Shown here: positions 34,616-45,112 of the stretch, piece after piece
How positions within the stretch are numbered: position 1 is the first letter of the stretch
Layout: each line of letters begins with the position of its first letter
Assembly (NCBI GenBank): GCA_009801085.1
Contig: VNWV01000004.1
Span: 1,550,001-1,614,000 of the forward strand
From: Lasiodiplodia sp. COLG20
Lineage: Eukaryota > Ascomycota > Dothideomycetes > Botryosphaeriales > Botryosphaeriaceae
DNA length: 64,000 bases
Reading direction: 5' to 3'
Notes under the pieces: model-generated
Database searches by the model: none
What the model saw: only the letters and a program-made list of their open reading frames with translations
Told to the model about the DNA's origin: nothing
Position numbers and translations under genes: made by a program

Positions 34616-36745
34616 ATGTCGGCTTGTGTGGATTGCCGCGAGATTCTACGCCACCAGTCGACCTTCGAGACACCAATTCTCAAACGCTTCTCCTTCTCTG
34701 ATCTGCAAACCCACTCAAAGACCAAGTCTTGTGGATTGTGTAGAATCATACTTTTCAGTATCGAATATCTGACAGATCCTGAGAGTCCGCGTGACTTGCC
34801 AGAATGCCGTTGCCTGGCAGAGGCGGTAATGAACAAGCCCGAATATCTGGTAGTGAGCGTCTCTGTCTCCTCAAAGGCTTTCGATAACCAAAAGAGCGGG
34901 AGGCCTCGCGACATCTACAAAATAATCTTCAACTTGTTGCCAAACTGCGACCATGCAGTTGATGATGAGCTGTTCGAGTTCAGGTATACAGTGCACGCAG
35001 AGTATGGTATTATCCATAGCCCCTTAAAAATTATTCGATATTGGTTGTCTCATATGATTCACTCTAGACAACCCCAGCGCGAGCTGCGTTAGTCAAAGGG
35101 CATCAGACCCATCCACTGATTCTCCTGAGGCGTACGGCAAAATTCTCGAATGGGTCGCGGCCTGTGACCGGGAGCATACGCTCTGCCGTCGGGATGCTCC
35201 CATGCGTTTGCCAACCCGAGTCATAGACGTCGGCTCGCAGGATGGGACGTATGGCCCAAGATTGCACATCAGTCGTCTGGACGAGTATCATCCTTACCTC
35301 ACTCTCTCGTATTGTTGGGGCACGGCCCAGCCAATGCATCTCAGGAGCACCAACCTGGAAGGTAGAACACACCACTACCACTGCACTGTGACGACTTGCT
35401 GATAGAAACAGAAATATGCGGCGGATTCGACGCGTCCACCCTCCCAAAGTCTCTGCAAGACGCAATCACGATCACAAAGCAGCTCAACTTCCGCTACCTG
35501 TGGGTTGACTCGCTCTGCATCATCCAGGACTCAGACGAGGATAAGTCTCACGAGATAAGCAACATGGCCAACGTCTACAAAGGCTCTCACCTGACAATCA
35601 ACGCTGCCAAAGCGTACAGCTGCAACGAGGGGTTTCTGGAGCCCCAGCCTTTAACGCGATCATATCGGGATCCCAATCTGGCCGTAAGGGTGCCACTTCT
35701 GTACGGAGACGAGGAGCTCGGTCAAGTCATACTCGAAGAGGACATATTCTGCGCTGATCCGGGTGAACCCACTTACCGCCGGGCTTGGACATTTCAAGAG
35801 CGCCTGCTCTCGAGAAGGCAGCTCATCTACGGATTCGACACGCTGACCTGGAAATGCACAACGACGACATGGAACTGGGTCACATGGCCACGCTTCTGCT
35901 TCCAGACACCAATCCTCGGATCTCTCGCTCTGCCATCAGACGACATAGTCACGAAATTCAGTGAGGAGTCCCTTGAGCCTCCAGCCGGCGACCTATCCCT
36001 GTGTAAAACCCCCGACTTCGGTAACGCCCCCCAATGGCGCACAGCCAGCTGGCCCTACTTCCAGCAATACTGGCTCGAGCTGGTCGGCATCTACTCGCCG
36101 CTGGGCCTGACGGACTCCGCCGACAAGCTCCCCGGCATCGCCGGCGTCGCGGCCGAAGTGTCTCGCGTCTCCGCCGCCACTGGGCTGCCCGCCGGGCGGT
36201 ATCTGGCCGGGTTATGGGAGGCCGATCTCCCGCGACAGCTGCTCTGGACGGTGTACTACCCCTCCAAGCCGGAACGCGGGAGTCGCCCTTACCGCGCGCC
36301 GTCGTGGTCGTGGGCGTCGGCTGCTGGAGACATTTACGCGCATTATCCCTGGGTGATTCGGGACTATCGCTCTCATCCAGCCGCACAGATCATCGAATGT
36401 TCGACGACGCCGGTTCGTGCTGAGGCGCCGTTCGGACAGGTTAAGGATGGCTTCTTGAAGATCAGAGCGAGGTTGGTCAAGGGAACGGCCATGGGAGAGC
36501 ATTTGGGCTCCAGCGATGGGCCGATTACGGGAGAGCGAGAGTTCTGCCAGGTGGACGTGGTCGAGTCAGTGGAGGCTGCGAAAGAGCAAGCTCTCTCCTC
36601 CTGGTGGGCTCAGCTGGGGGAGTGCTGCGGTTTGGTTCTTGAGAAAGTAGAATCTGGCGAAGGACTGTATCGGCGGGTGGGAATCTTCCATTCGGAGACG
36701 ACGTCTTTTCCAGACGTTGAGCCATCAGTGTTCACCATCATTTGA
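34616..36745 (+). CDS. HET-domain (heterokaryon incompatibility) protein
   Basis: Exons 34616-35006, 35068-35361 and 35406-36745 join to 674 residues. The N-terminus has two Cys pairs (CVDC, CGLC) followed by the usual leader to the HET domain. The domain carries YLTLSYCWG (207-215), LPKSLQDAI, FRYLWVDSLCIIQD (257-270) and RRAWTFQERLLSRR (about 353-366). The C-terminal half contains YRAPSWSWASA, common in this family. Intron 1 gives the join EYDNPSASC; intron 2 is only 44 nt and starts GTAGAA. HET domains trigger cell death in non-self recognition and are structurally related to TIR domains. It is co-oriented with the HeLo and NLR genes, which suggests a joint incompatibility or immunity locus, but no shared motif links it to them. 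Confidence 0.9.
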
Positions 36746-36936
36746 AAATAGCCCTGTCTGTAATGCCGGGACGATCCAATTATATTGGGACAGTAATGGT
36801 TACTTCTGATACATTTGCCCTTTCTCGGAATCTGGATAGCGGCATACTGAGCTTCTTGGTCGAAGCGAAATGCCGTCGACTCCTCGGTCTGATTATTTTC
36901 ACTTTTGTCCTGATTAACACCCCGATTTTGCGTGCC
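36746..36936. terminator. convergent 3' ends of HET gene and MFAP1 gene
   Basis: Only 190 bp separate the two stop codons, so the 3' untranslated regions and polyadenylation sites of both genes must share this stretch. Confidence 0.5.
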
Positions 36937-38223
36937 TCAATCCCCAACCCGGGGCCGCTTTCCATCCCGCTCGTCTCTGTTCTCCCCGAACCTCTTCCTC
37001 TCACCCACAGCGCTCGCATTGGCACCGGTTGCACCGGCTCTGCCCTCCATCTGGCTATCCGGCCTGAACCTGTCGTCCATCCCCTTCCCAAACTCGCCGC
37101 CCCTCCCTCCTCTGCGGTCTCCAAACTCCCCCCACCTGCCGGTATCCTCGCTCCTCATATCCTTATACCGCGTCCGGCCCTTCTTGCCCAGCTTCGTCAT
37201 ATCGCGAATCTGCATGTACTCGGGCAAGGTGTCCTTGTTCTTCACATCGTCGACATACCGCGAGCCCATGATATCCCTGCGATCCAGCCCGGCCGCCCTG
37301 AGGTCCTCCTGGAAGAAAGCGCCCTTGTGGAAGTACTTCTGCATGGTGCTCATAGTCCCCTTGCCCGCGCGCTCCTCTTTCTGGCGCTCGATGAACTCGC
37401 GATCTTCCGCATCGCGCTCTTCCTGCGTGAGGCCGCGGCGGCGCTCGATCTCCTCGCGCTCCTTCTCGGCCTCCTCGATGGCCTCGCGCTCGCGCTTGAT
37501 GCGCTTGAGCTCGCGCAGCTTCCACGCCGCGAGCTCGGCCTCCGGGTCGACGCCGTCCGTGTCGTCGATGTCGTCCAAGTCGCCCAGGTTGTCCTCGTCG
37601 TCCCACTGCTTGCGGCCCGCCGCGCGCTCCGCCGCCGCCTTCTCCAGCTGCTCCTGCACCAGCGCGTCCGCCTTGGCCTTGCGCCGCGCCTCGTCCTCGG
37701 CCCACTTCTCATCTTCCGTCTTCGCAGAGGCCGCCGCGGCCTGCTGCGCCTTGCGCTGGTCCTTCCGCACGAAGACGGGGCGCAGCATCTTCTTCCTGCG
37801 GGCAGCAGCCTCGTCTTCGCTGCTGCTCTCCTCTTCCGACGAGTCCTCATCCTCCTCGCTCTCGCTGCCATCCTCATCCTCCTCCTCGCTGCTCTCCTCC
37901 GTCTCGAACCCTTCCTCAGCCGCCGCGCGCGCCGCCTTCTCCGCTTCCAGCCGCGCTGCTTCTGCCGCCGCGGCCTCTTGCCGTCGCGCGTTTAGGTCGA
38001 CGTTTTTGAGGTTGCTTGTGATTTTCGACGCGTCTTTGGGGAACGACGAGGCCTTTGGTGCGGGCGCGCTTTTCTTTTGTTGTTGCTGTTGTTGCGCTTC
38101 TTCTTCCTCTTCCTCTTCGGAGCCTGATTCTTCGGACGACGAGGGTTCTTCGGCGGCGGTGGGCTTGCCCGGGCGGTAGCGCGCTGGTCTGGCCGGGTTG
38201 GCCGTCATGCGCTTGGGAGGCAT
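36937..38223 (-). CDS. MFAP1-like spliceosomal protein
   Basis: Intronless, 428 residues, similar in length to animal MFAP1 (about 440). Despite its historical name, the family is a nuclear component of the spliceosomal B complex. The N-terminal half is low-complexity: Ser/Glu-rich acidic blocks, a poly-Q run and an Ala/Glu coiled coil. The conserved C-terminal domain contains WKLRELKRIKREREAIEEAE, TMSTMQKYFHKGAFFQED and LPEYMQIRDMTKLGKKGRTR, diagnostic for the family, and ends in a Gly/Arg-rich tail. The start is the ATG before PPKRMTANPARPARYRPGK, which matches family N-termini (PARYRPGK). It lies directly downstream of PPIL2, another spliceosome-associated protein, on the same strand. Confidence 0.93.
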   Translation of the reverse strand: MPPKRMTANPARPARYRPGKPTAAEEPSSSEESGSEEEEEEEAQQQQQQKKSAPAPKASSFPKDASKITSNLKNVDLNARRQEAAAAEAARLEAEKAARAAAEEGFETEESSEEEDEDGSESEEDEDSSEEESSSEDEAAARRKKMLRPVFVRKDQRKAQQAAAASAKTEDEKWAEDEARRKAKADALVQEQLEKAAAERAAGRKQWDDEDNLGDLDDIDDTDGVDPEAELAAWKLRELKRIKREREAIEEAEKEREEIERRRGLTQEERDAEDREFIERQKEERAGKGTMSTMQKYFHKGAFFQEDLRAAGLDRRDIMGSRYVDDVKNKDTLPEYMQIRDMTKLGKKGRTRYKDMRSEDTGRWGEFGDRRGGRGGEFGKGMDDRFRPDSQMEGRAGATGANASAVGERKRFGENRDERDGKRPRVGD

Positions 38224-38595
38224 GGTGAGGGCGGGGGCGCGAACTGGTCGGCGGTGGTGCGACGAAGAGGCGATTGAGGACAATAGGGATTCGGGTGAGA
38301 GAGGGAGAGGGGTGGCGTCGGTGTGGAGGCGGGTTTGGTGAAGAGCGGGAGGTTGGCGATGATGATGATGGGAAAGTTAGCGGGATGAAGCTTGCGGCAG
38401 GTCTGCCGCTGCCAAGCTTTTTTGTTCAACCTAGCTCCGTAGGGCTGAAGAAGATCCAGTGCAAGGGTAGCTGCCGAACAACTAATGATGGTATTTTCGT
38501 ATCTCTACAGGTATATGCAAGCCTTCCCTAGGCCTTTTCCAGAATGTCATTCCCTTCCTCCGACGCCGAAAACGCCCCAGTTTTCCCATGCCACT
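38224..38595. promoter_or_regulatory. MFAP1 promoter / PPIL2 3' flank
   Basis: Gap of 372 bp between two same-strand genes; no coding evidence. Confidence 0.5.
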
Positions 38596-40296
38596 TTACC
38601 AATTGTCAAAGTTGCCAAACCCACCAGACTTGAACTTTTTCTTAACAGGCTCCTCCGGCTCATCCCACTCCCCTACGATTTCATCTTCTTCTACTTCCGT
38701 CGACTTTTGCTCCGCCAATGCTGCTTTGAGGTACTTGCCAACGCCTCCACTACCGCTGCCCGACTCAACCGTTCCATCACCGCGGATGCGCTTGCCCGTC
38801 CACGTTGTCTTGTCGTCCTCCGTGCCTCCTGCCCTCTTGATTTCTTCCTGCTCGCGGTCCTTCGCGTCCTTCTCAGCCTTCTGCTTCTGGAACTCCTCGA
38901 ACGGATCAACGAATACCACCACGTCCTCCAGCATAAGCGGCGGGTCCGGCCTGTCCTTGGAATCCGTGGGAGCGTTCTCAAGCCGCGACAGAGTATCCAT
39001 ACCACCGACAACGCGCCCAAAGATGGTGTGCTTCAGATCCAAGTGCTTCGCCGCGCGGTACGTAATGAAGAACTGGCTCGAGTTGGTGTTCTTGCCCTTG
39101 TTCGCCATGCTCAAGATTCCCCTCGTGTCGTGCTTGTTCGGTCCCTCGAACTCATCGTTGAAGTTCTTGCCCCAGATGCTCGATCCACCGCGGCCGGTGC
39201 CCGTCGGATCGCCTCCCTGAATCATGAAGTTCTTGATGTTGCGGTGGAACGTGATGTTGCGGTAGTACCCCTTCTTCGCCAGCTGCACAAAGTTCCACAC
39301 GGCCTTGGGCGCAAACTCGGGCAGCAGCTCGATGTTGATCTCTCCCACACTCGTCTGCATCCGCGCGTATCCCGGCGTCTTCACCCGCCGCGGCTTCAGC
39401 ATGTATTCCTCCTCAGACAGCAGTGCTCTCTCATTAGATGTGTGCGGCGTAACACCAGTACTCGTGAACGAGGCGGCCGCCTTGCCGGTCGTGTACTGGG
39501 CAGCGTTGTACGGCAGCGGCTTGTTCTGGTGCAGCGCGTTGGCGGCGTCGGCCTGCTCCGCCCTCGCGCGGGCGAGCGCACCTGCGACGCCTCCACCATC
39601 CGCCTTCGCCTTGGCCGCCTTCTCGCGGTCGGACCGGGCCTTCGCAACAGCTTCCTTAGCTTTGAGTACCTTGGCGGAGCTACCCAGGGCGCCGGCGTTG
39701 ACGCCGCTGGCGCGCTCGGCCTCCTGCTCAGGTGTCAGGTTGCTCTCGCCATCCTTGAGGTACTTGAAGGCGCTCAAGTCCCTGGCCTCCAGGTTCTGCG
39801 GGTCCTGCAGTGTGATGATGTCCTTGCGCGAGAACTCGTCGTCGGTGACCAGGTCGCGCCAGTTCTTGGCCTTGATGTTCAGGCGCTCGATCGTGTCCCA
39901 AGCGAAGACGTTGCCGGTCGGCTTGAGGGCGACGAGGTGCGTGTTGTCGGTGAAGACCTTGTACGTGACCGGGTCGACGTACTCGCCGTCGTCGTTCTTC
40001 GCGAAGTTGAGCTTGATCAGGTCGGCGCGCTTGAGCTGCGCGCCGTCGACGGGGTTCGTGCCGTGCTTCTTCAGCCACGGCAGGATGTTGGTCAGGTCGA
40101 AGATGGTGCCTTGGGCGGTGCACACGGGGTGCTCGAAGGGCTGTAGCGACAGGGCGCAGAAGTTGAAGGGCAGCCGCCGGAACGAGGCGCCGACGGCCTT
40201 GGACTTGTTGACGCCGGCGCCGAAGCTGGCCGAGTAAGCATCTTCAGAGGCCCATTCCGAATGGGTGATGTAGAGCTTGTCGGTACCTTTGCCCAT
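38596..40296 (-). CDS. CYP8: PPIL2-type cyclophilin with U-box (Cyp8)
   Basis: Intronless, 566 residues. An N-terminal U-box (about 38-105, FNFCALSLQPFEHPVC...NPVDGAQL) suggests E3 ubiquitin ligase activity. A charged Ala/Lys linker follows, then a cyclophilin domain (about 315-470) with FHRNIKNFMIQGGDPTGTG, giving the catalytic Arg, Phe, Met and Gln. The cyclosporin-contacting Trp of cyclophilin A is replaced by His (AAKHLDLKH), in line with weak drug binding in this subfamily. The protein ends with a lysine-rich segment and FGNFDNW. PPIL2 proteins are nuclear and associate with the spliceosome. The start at MGKGTDKLYITHSEW is conserved in the family; the longer open frame upstream is not used. 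Confidence 0.95.
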   Translation of the reverse strand: MGKGTDKLYITHSEWASEDAYSASFGAGVNKSKAVGASFRRLPFNFCALSLQPFEHPVCTAQGTIFDLTNILPWLKKHGTNPVDGAQLKRADLIKLNFAKNDDGEYVDPVTYKVFTDNTHLVALKPTGNVFAWDTIERLNIKAKNWRDLVTDDEFSRKDIITLQDPQNLEARDLSAFKYLKDGESNLTPEQEAERASGVNAGALGSSAKVLKAKEAVAKARSDREKAAKAKADGGGVAGALARARAEQADAANALHQNKPLPYNAAQYTTGKAAASFTSTGVTPHTSNERALLSEEEYMLKPRRVKTPGYARMQTSVGEINIELLPEFAPKAVWNFVQLAKKGYYRNITFHRNIKNFMIQGGDPTGTGRGGSSIWGKNFNDEFEGPNKHDTRGILSMANKGKNTNSSQFFITYRAAKHLDLKHTIFGRVVGGMDTLSRLENAPTDSKDRPDPPLMLEDVVVFVDPFEEFQKQKAEKDAKDREQEEIKRAGGTEDDKTTWTGKRIRGDGTVESGSGSGGVGKYLKAALAEQKSTEVEEDEIVGEWDEPEEPVKKKFKSGGFGNFDNW

Positions 40297-41262
40297 TGTG
40301 AGGGAGTTGTGGGGGCGCGGGGATGGGCAAGGGAAAGTTTGGAGGGTGAGTTTGGCGGCGACATGGGCCGCGGAGAGATGGCGAAGGCCCAGGCGCAAAC
40401 TGCCGATCATGCACCACCGTCATCGTGCGCACGGTCCTTATGCCTTCTCTGTACATCACAACATCACAACCAGTGCCAAGAGAGCCCTTGTGCTCCGTCT
40501 GTCAATTGACTACATACATTTATTGCATCCCGAACTGCGCCCCTACCGATTACAGTACTCCTAGACAGTCCTTATCTGGATCCTCAGCACTGCCCACCCG
40601 ACGATACTGTCGACTCTCCGAGTGGATTCTGTTGCGGGTGTAGATTACTATTGCAGCTTGAAAAGCCCAGGCGATATTCAAAATTGCCATTGATGCACGT
40701 GAATATCTAGGTAACAAAGTTGTTGGACTGGGGCCTTGATGTTCTTGGACATTGGGGTATATATAGGAGTAGGTTGCGCTTTTATGCGGTGGCAGCAAGT
40801 CTGTCAGGGTGGCTGGTAATTTTTGCTTCCAGGTGGATTCGAACTTTGAAGGGTTATTTATTAGTTCCGCAAACTCGAAAGTACAAAATCCACGGTGGTC
40901 GGACTGATCTGACGGCTTTGCATTCAAAGTGTACTGCGGGGGTCATTAGTGGTCGCCAAGCGTTGCCTAATCGGGATTCAACATCCCCGAGCGGGTAGCC
41001 ACCATTTGGTTAGAAGGTTTTCAGCTACCCATCCAGTTGAAAAGACATAGGTGGTAACCGGATCGCTGTGGCGTGTTTTAAGTCGCAGCTGGATCACAAA
41101 CGGTGTAAAAAGATAGAGCTTTCCTTTTTGCTATTTTGCGCTATAATTCCCTCTTATTTTTTCCCCCAAGTGTCTCTCGAACAGTCAAGCACTGTCCTCT
41201 ACCGTCGCCAGTCGGTCTTGTTGCATCTAAACCCCAATTATATCCCAAACTAACTTAACGCC
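40297..41262. other. intergenic region upstream of PPIL2
   Basis: About 970 bp without a supportable gene; a 125-codon minus-strand frame at 40550-40927 lacks an ATG at its start and resembles nothing. Contains the PPIL2 promoter and the RTA1 gene's 3' flank. Confidence 0.5.
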
Positions 41263-42215
41263 TCACACGCTGTCCTTCTGCGAATCAGCATGTGCCATCT
41301 CGTAGGAATCCCTCTTCTGCGGCTGAACGTTCCTATCATACCACATCAGGCAGACAGACAAGGTAATAGCCATCAGGAGGAAGTCATAGAGGTAGAGACA
41401 CCACTCGTGGGTCAAGAGGTAGCCGTCCTAGGAATCTGCCGTCAGCGATCGACTCTCGAATTCAGGGCACAGAACCAAACTCACCCGACCGAGCCCATAC
41501 TCCACAACACGGCAAACGTTCCTAACAGTAATGCAGCCACTGGCCGTGTACAGCAGAATCATATACCGCTCCCACGGCAGCGCCGGATCCGCCGCCTCGA
41601 CCGTCGGCTTCTGGCGCAAGCGGCTATGGAACACACCCGCCACGACGACAAAGAAGCCGAAAATGAGAATCTGCAAGATCAGACCGCCGAGAATGACATG
41701 CTCGCCCAAGTCGACGTCGCTCTGCTTCTTGGCCTTGGCGAGCATTCCGCCGCCGGAGCTCTGCATGAGGAAGCACAAGACGTCGCCGGCGACGAAGATG
41801 CGCGTCACCCACTGCGGGCGGATCAGCGAGTAGGATTCGGCACCGCAGCGCCGCACGATGCGCGATAGGATCATGTAGACGGAAGCGGCGAAGAGGATGG
41901 GCGCGAGCAAGATCAGCAGCGATTGGCAGACGTAGGGCCCGATGGACGTCGTGTCGGAATGCGCAGCCACGCGGCCGATGTAGCCGATTGTTTCAACTGA
42001 AGCGTGTCAGTCATTGGCGGTTTGGGATGGGGGATGGGGATGGACGCACAGATGGCGCCGACAACAAAGGGTATGCAGAACCAGGTCCGCGACTTGATGA
42101 GGCGCACGATGTGAGCAATGGAGAGGAGGCCGAAGACGATGACGGCGATGACGCCGCCCGCAAGCGAGGGCGTGTACGGCCAGAGCTTGAACTCAACGGC
42201 CTCGTTGCTGGCCAT
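41263..42215 (-). CDS. RTA1-family seven-helix membrane protein
   Basis: Exons 42215-42050, 41996-41485 and 41427-41263 join to 280 residues; introns are 53 and 57 nt. Hydrophobic segments include GVIAVIVFGLLSIAHIV, FCIPFVVGAIC, SLLILLAPILFAASVYMI, WVTRIFVAGDVLCFLMQ, ILGGLILQILIFGFFVVVAG, YMILLYTASGCITV and the last helix YLYDFLLMAITLSVCLMW, giving seven passes. The first splice creates FETIGYIGR, the family signature, and the second yields RDGYLLTHEW. RTA1/RTM1/RSB1 proteins sit in the plasma membrane or ER and are linked to lipid movement and resistance to toxic compounds such as 7-aminocholesterol. The C-terminus is a short charged cytosolic tail. Substrate is not deducible. Confidence 0.92.
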
Positions 42216-43281
42216 GCTGGTGGTTGCGAGTAAAGGATGATTATATAAACCAGTGCCGGATCGGGAAAGCAGCTGGAAATGGATCTAAGGTGGAGAGATG
42301 CACGAGGAGGATGAAGATGGGGTACTAGAGAGTAGCAGCGAAAGAAATAATTAAGACTGCCTTTATCTATGTTGCAAGATTTAAAAATACCATGTAGTGG
42401 CTGGCGCACAGGGCACCGAAACGAACACGGGAACGAACACGATCTACACAGTAGTTCGAGATTCTCCACGAGCCAATTGGGCGTCCTACCGGCAGGCCGT
42501 GCGTGCAAGCCATCCTCCACCGATAAGGCTGGGACGCCACATTGCTTCACATTGCTTGATTAGAGAAGGCCGAGGCCGCCATCCGGCCACACTAAATATA
42601 TCCATATCTTACATCTACTGTCTGCTTGGCACGCACAGGCAACAGCATGGACCATCGCACTCTACCTCATTCTGTCACTGTTGTAGTTCTCACTCTGACC
42701 GGTGTCGCTGTCGGTACTTCATCTGCAGGCAGCGAGACGTTGAGTTGCACGACAACGTCGTCAGTGTTCGTTACTTATGCTCAGAACGGTCTAGAAAAGA
42801 TCCGAACTGCCGCCTGAGCTGACGTCCGTCGCCAGCGCAGGGAAGGGAGACACGTCTGCCCCAGTTTTTACCAGCGAAAGCCTGCCGCTAACCTCGTAAC
42901 TCGTGTAGCTCAACCCGAAGCCGAAGTCGATCGCTTAGAGAGGAAGAGTGCCGTGGGTATCTTCAAGGGACACTGTTCCGGCCGCGGCCCACCGTCAAGC
43001 CAGCTACCATGCAGTCTACCAAAAGTAGATGATGCTTGAACATCCGTCGCGTCAGTCCGACTATTGGGCCCACATATCTTCGGGTTTCGGTCGTCCCTTG
43101 CGGGGTCACTTTCAACCTCATTTTGTGAAGGCTGCGCCGTGACATCTGGTTGGCAGTATCTAAAACTATAGTCGAGATGAACAGAAAGTTGAATAAATTA
43201 GGAAACAAGTTACTAATTTGGGCTCATGATCCATCATGTTCAATTTCTTTCTAAATTCCAGCAGAATATGCAAGTTGGAAA
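42216..43281. other. 1.07-kb intergenic region
   Basis: It holds the RTA1 promoter and the 3' flank of the Zn2Cys6 gene. A 56-codon plus-strand frame from the ATG at 42647 to the stop at 42815-42817 begins with a signal-peptide-like stretch (SVTVVVLTLTGVAVGTSSA), but it is short and unsupported by any family, so it is not called as a gene. Confidence 0.45.
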
Positions 43282-44509
43282 CTAACAACACCGTTCAGCT
43301 GGCCACTGCAGCCACATTTGGTACTCATCTGGCAGAGATATTTGTATGCCAGTAATAATGTGGCGCGCCCATCCCTCTACGTACCAAACCGGTTGTTCCG
43401 TTCCGAGCAGGACGGCAATGTGAGCAAATAATACTAATGCGATAGGTTCGCACCCTCGAAGACAAGCAACGAACTCGTCAGACGATTTGTAAAGCCAGAC
43501 AAAGACTAGATGAGCAGTGTTAGTCTGTGTTGAACCATCATCCTTCGTCGACCATAGTCCCAAAACGTTTACTAAATTGTCCAGAGCCTCTAGATACGTT
43601 TCCGTAATAGGATCATCCTCTTCAGTATTGCTGATGATGAATCCTCTTAGATCCATGAGATAACCGCCTAATTCGGGCGGAACTGTTCCAGACCTTGCTC
43701 GTAGACGGTAGTTAGAAATTCGAAAGAGTCCAGCCAGTTTTCCAGTAGAAAGTTCCTGCCAACGCGTTCTGAATATGGTTTGAACTCCTCGGATCAACAA
43801 CAGTGGATCGATAGAACATTCCTCCCCAAAGAACAGATAGTCGTTAATGTGCGGTCCTTTTGCGAACATAATGAAGGTGGTAAAGGCGGCTGAGAGATAG
43901 ACTGCCTCGCAGTTGTTTTCGTCGAGCTGCATTACAAGTGTTGTAGCTGATACAAGCGCTTTATTGTGGTAGCTCTGGCCAAGCCGAGTAAAGAAGTCCC
44001 GTGACTCTGGTCGGACACGCGCAAGGTGGTACGCCGATAGTGAAAAAACCATTTCGAGGACAAAGAGATGGTCGAATCCGATCTGAGGAACCTGAGTCTC
44101 CCATATATGCTGGACTTCTTGATACTCTGCTAGCGAGAAGCATGTTGATGTCGAGTAGTTGTGGAGGAGCTCAAGTTCCGTAAGTTCCGAACTAGCCAAC
44201 TGACTTTCTAAAAGACAGGAACCGGTGGAACTATTATTTGATGAGATGGGTTGAGTTGAGGCAGCATGCGTAGAGTCGGCTTGCTGATCAGAGGAACGTG
44301 CTGCAAAGTCGCAGGGCATCGAGCGTCGAATACAATTTGCGCAGGAAGGCCTTTGTTCGTCGCACTATATGAAATTCTTTAATTGGCGATAATTACTTTA
44401 GGGAAGCGGAAAAAGGAAACGCTACCTTGACTCTCCGGCGCTTACAGTTAGCGCAGCCAAGTCTAGATTTAGAGTGCGATTTACGCCCTGACCCAAGACG
44501 TTTTGGCAT
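43282..44509 (-). CDS. Zn2Cys6 transcription factor with fungal-specific domain
   Basis: Exons 44509-44426 and 44364-43282 join to 388 residues. The binuclear zinc cluster is CX2CX6CX6CX2CX6C with cysteines at 19, 22, 29, 36, 39 and 46, preceded by basic residues (KSHSKSRLGCANCKRRRVKC); the intron splits it between the third basic helix and the linker. The rest matches the fungal-specific regulatory domain of the sterol-regulator-like (Upc2-type) group: LLHNYSTSTCFSLAEYQEVQHIW, FVLEMVFSLSAYHLA and WYVEGWARHIITGIQ near the end. A nuclear regulator of unknown targets. It lies 1.2 kb outside the first cluster enzyme and next to a gene relic, so its link to the cluster is uncertain. Confidence 0.9.
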
Positions 44510-44779
44510 TCTCTCATTAGATGTTGCGAAGCGATAGGAGGGAAGAGAACGAGAAGTTCAGTGGGTAACACTAGGAACGAGGTTCACGACGCAACTTCAG
44601 TCTTATGTCTTAGCTCCAGCTGGCCTGTCTTACCTGGCAGGTCGCTGTGGAAATTTGCTACGACTTCGTCGGTGGGGCCATTGCGGTAATCCGAATACGA
44701 AGACGAACACGAACAAGCACACTGCCAGTCTTTCCGTGTGCACGAAAGACAAAGCTAGATTACTAATAAAGCTTTATAG

Positions 44780-45112
44780 GAGCCAATACCCGGCCTCACA
44801 GCGGGACCCGTGGAGTGGAAAGACAAAAAGTACGAAACCGTAGCACGGATTTTCTGCGTCTTGCTTTTAACCATCATCCCTTCTTTGGCAATAGTGGTTC
44901 TATACTTTATTAAAAGTATGCTTACCCGCATCCTCGCATCCATAGGGGTTTCCACTGCCATTGCCGCTTTCACCTCTGCTCGACTAGCAGAAATATTTGC
45001 CGCTACTGTTGCGTAAGTGATAGTATCCCTGACTAAGACAGCCAAAGATTTAACTCTGCGCGACAGTTTCGCTGCTGTACAGGTTGTTTTCATTGGAAGC
45101 GCCAACGCGTGA
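44780..45112 (+). pseudogene. 5'-truncated DUF6594 gene relic
   Basis: The sequence encodes EPIPGLTAGPVEWKDKKYETVAR, two adjoining hydrophobic segments (IFCVLLLTIIPSLAIVVLYFI and ILASIGVSTAIAAFTSA), then AEIFAATVAFAAVQVVFIGSANA and a stop. The last part is joined across a 54-nt intron (45013-45066, GTAAGT...GACAG). This is the C-terminal membrane end of the DUF6594 family, with good splice sites preserved at both sides, including an acceptor TTATAG just before it. The usual 200-plus residues of N-terminal domain cannot be found in the 270 bp up to the neighbouring regulator's start. So it is most likely the remnant of a gene cut off by a rearrangement rather than a working gene. Confidence 0.72.

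Noticed and set aside
36742..38179. Two long plus-strand frames of over 400 codons
   Set aside because: Antisense to the acidic low-complexity MFAP1 gene; poly-Ser and Leu/Ala content mirrors Glu/Ser/Ala codons on the real strand.
38485..40146. 553-codon plus-strand open frame
   Set aside because: Antisense to the PPIL2 gene; it has no domain and is Val/Arg/Leu-rich throughout.
40825..40850. Possible tRNA B-box (GTTCGAATCC on the minus strand)
   Set aside because: The flanking bases do not pair into a T-stem and no acceptor or anticodon arm can be drawn.
44755..45105. 116-codon minus-strand frame
   Set aside because: Antisense to the DUF6594 relic, whose plus-strand reading gives family-like membrane helices.
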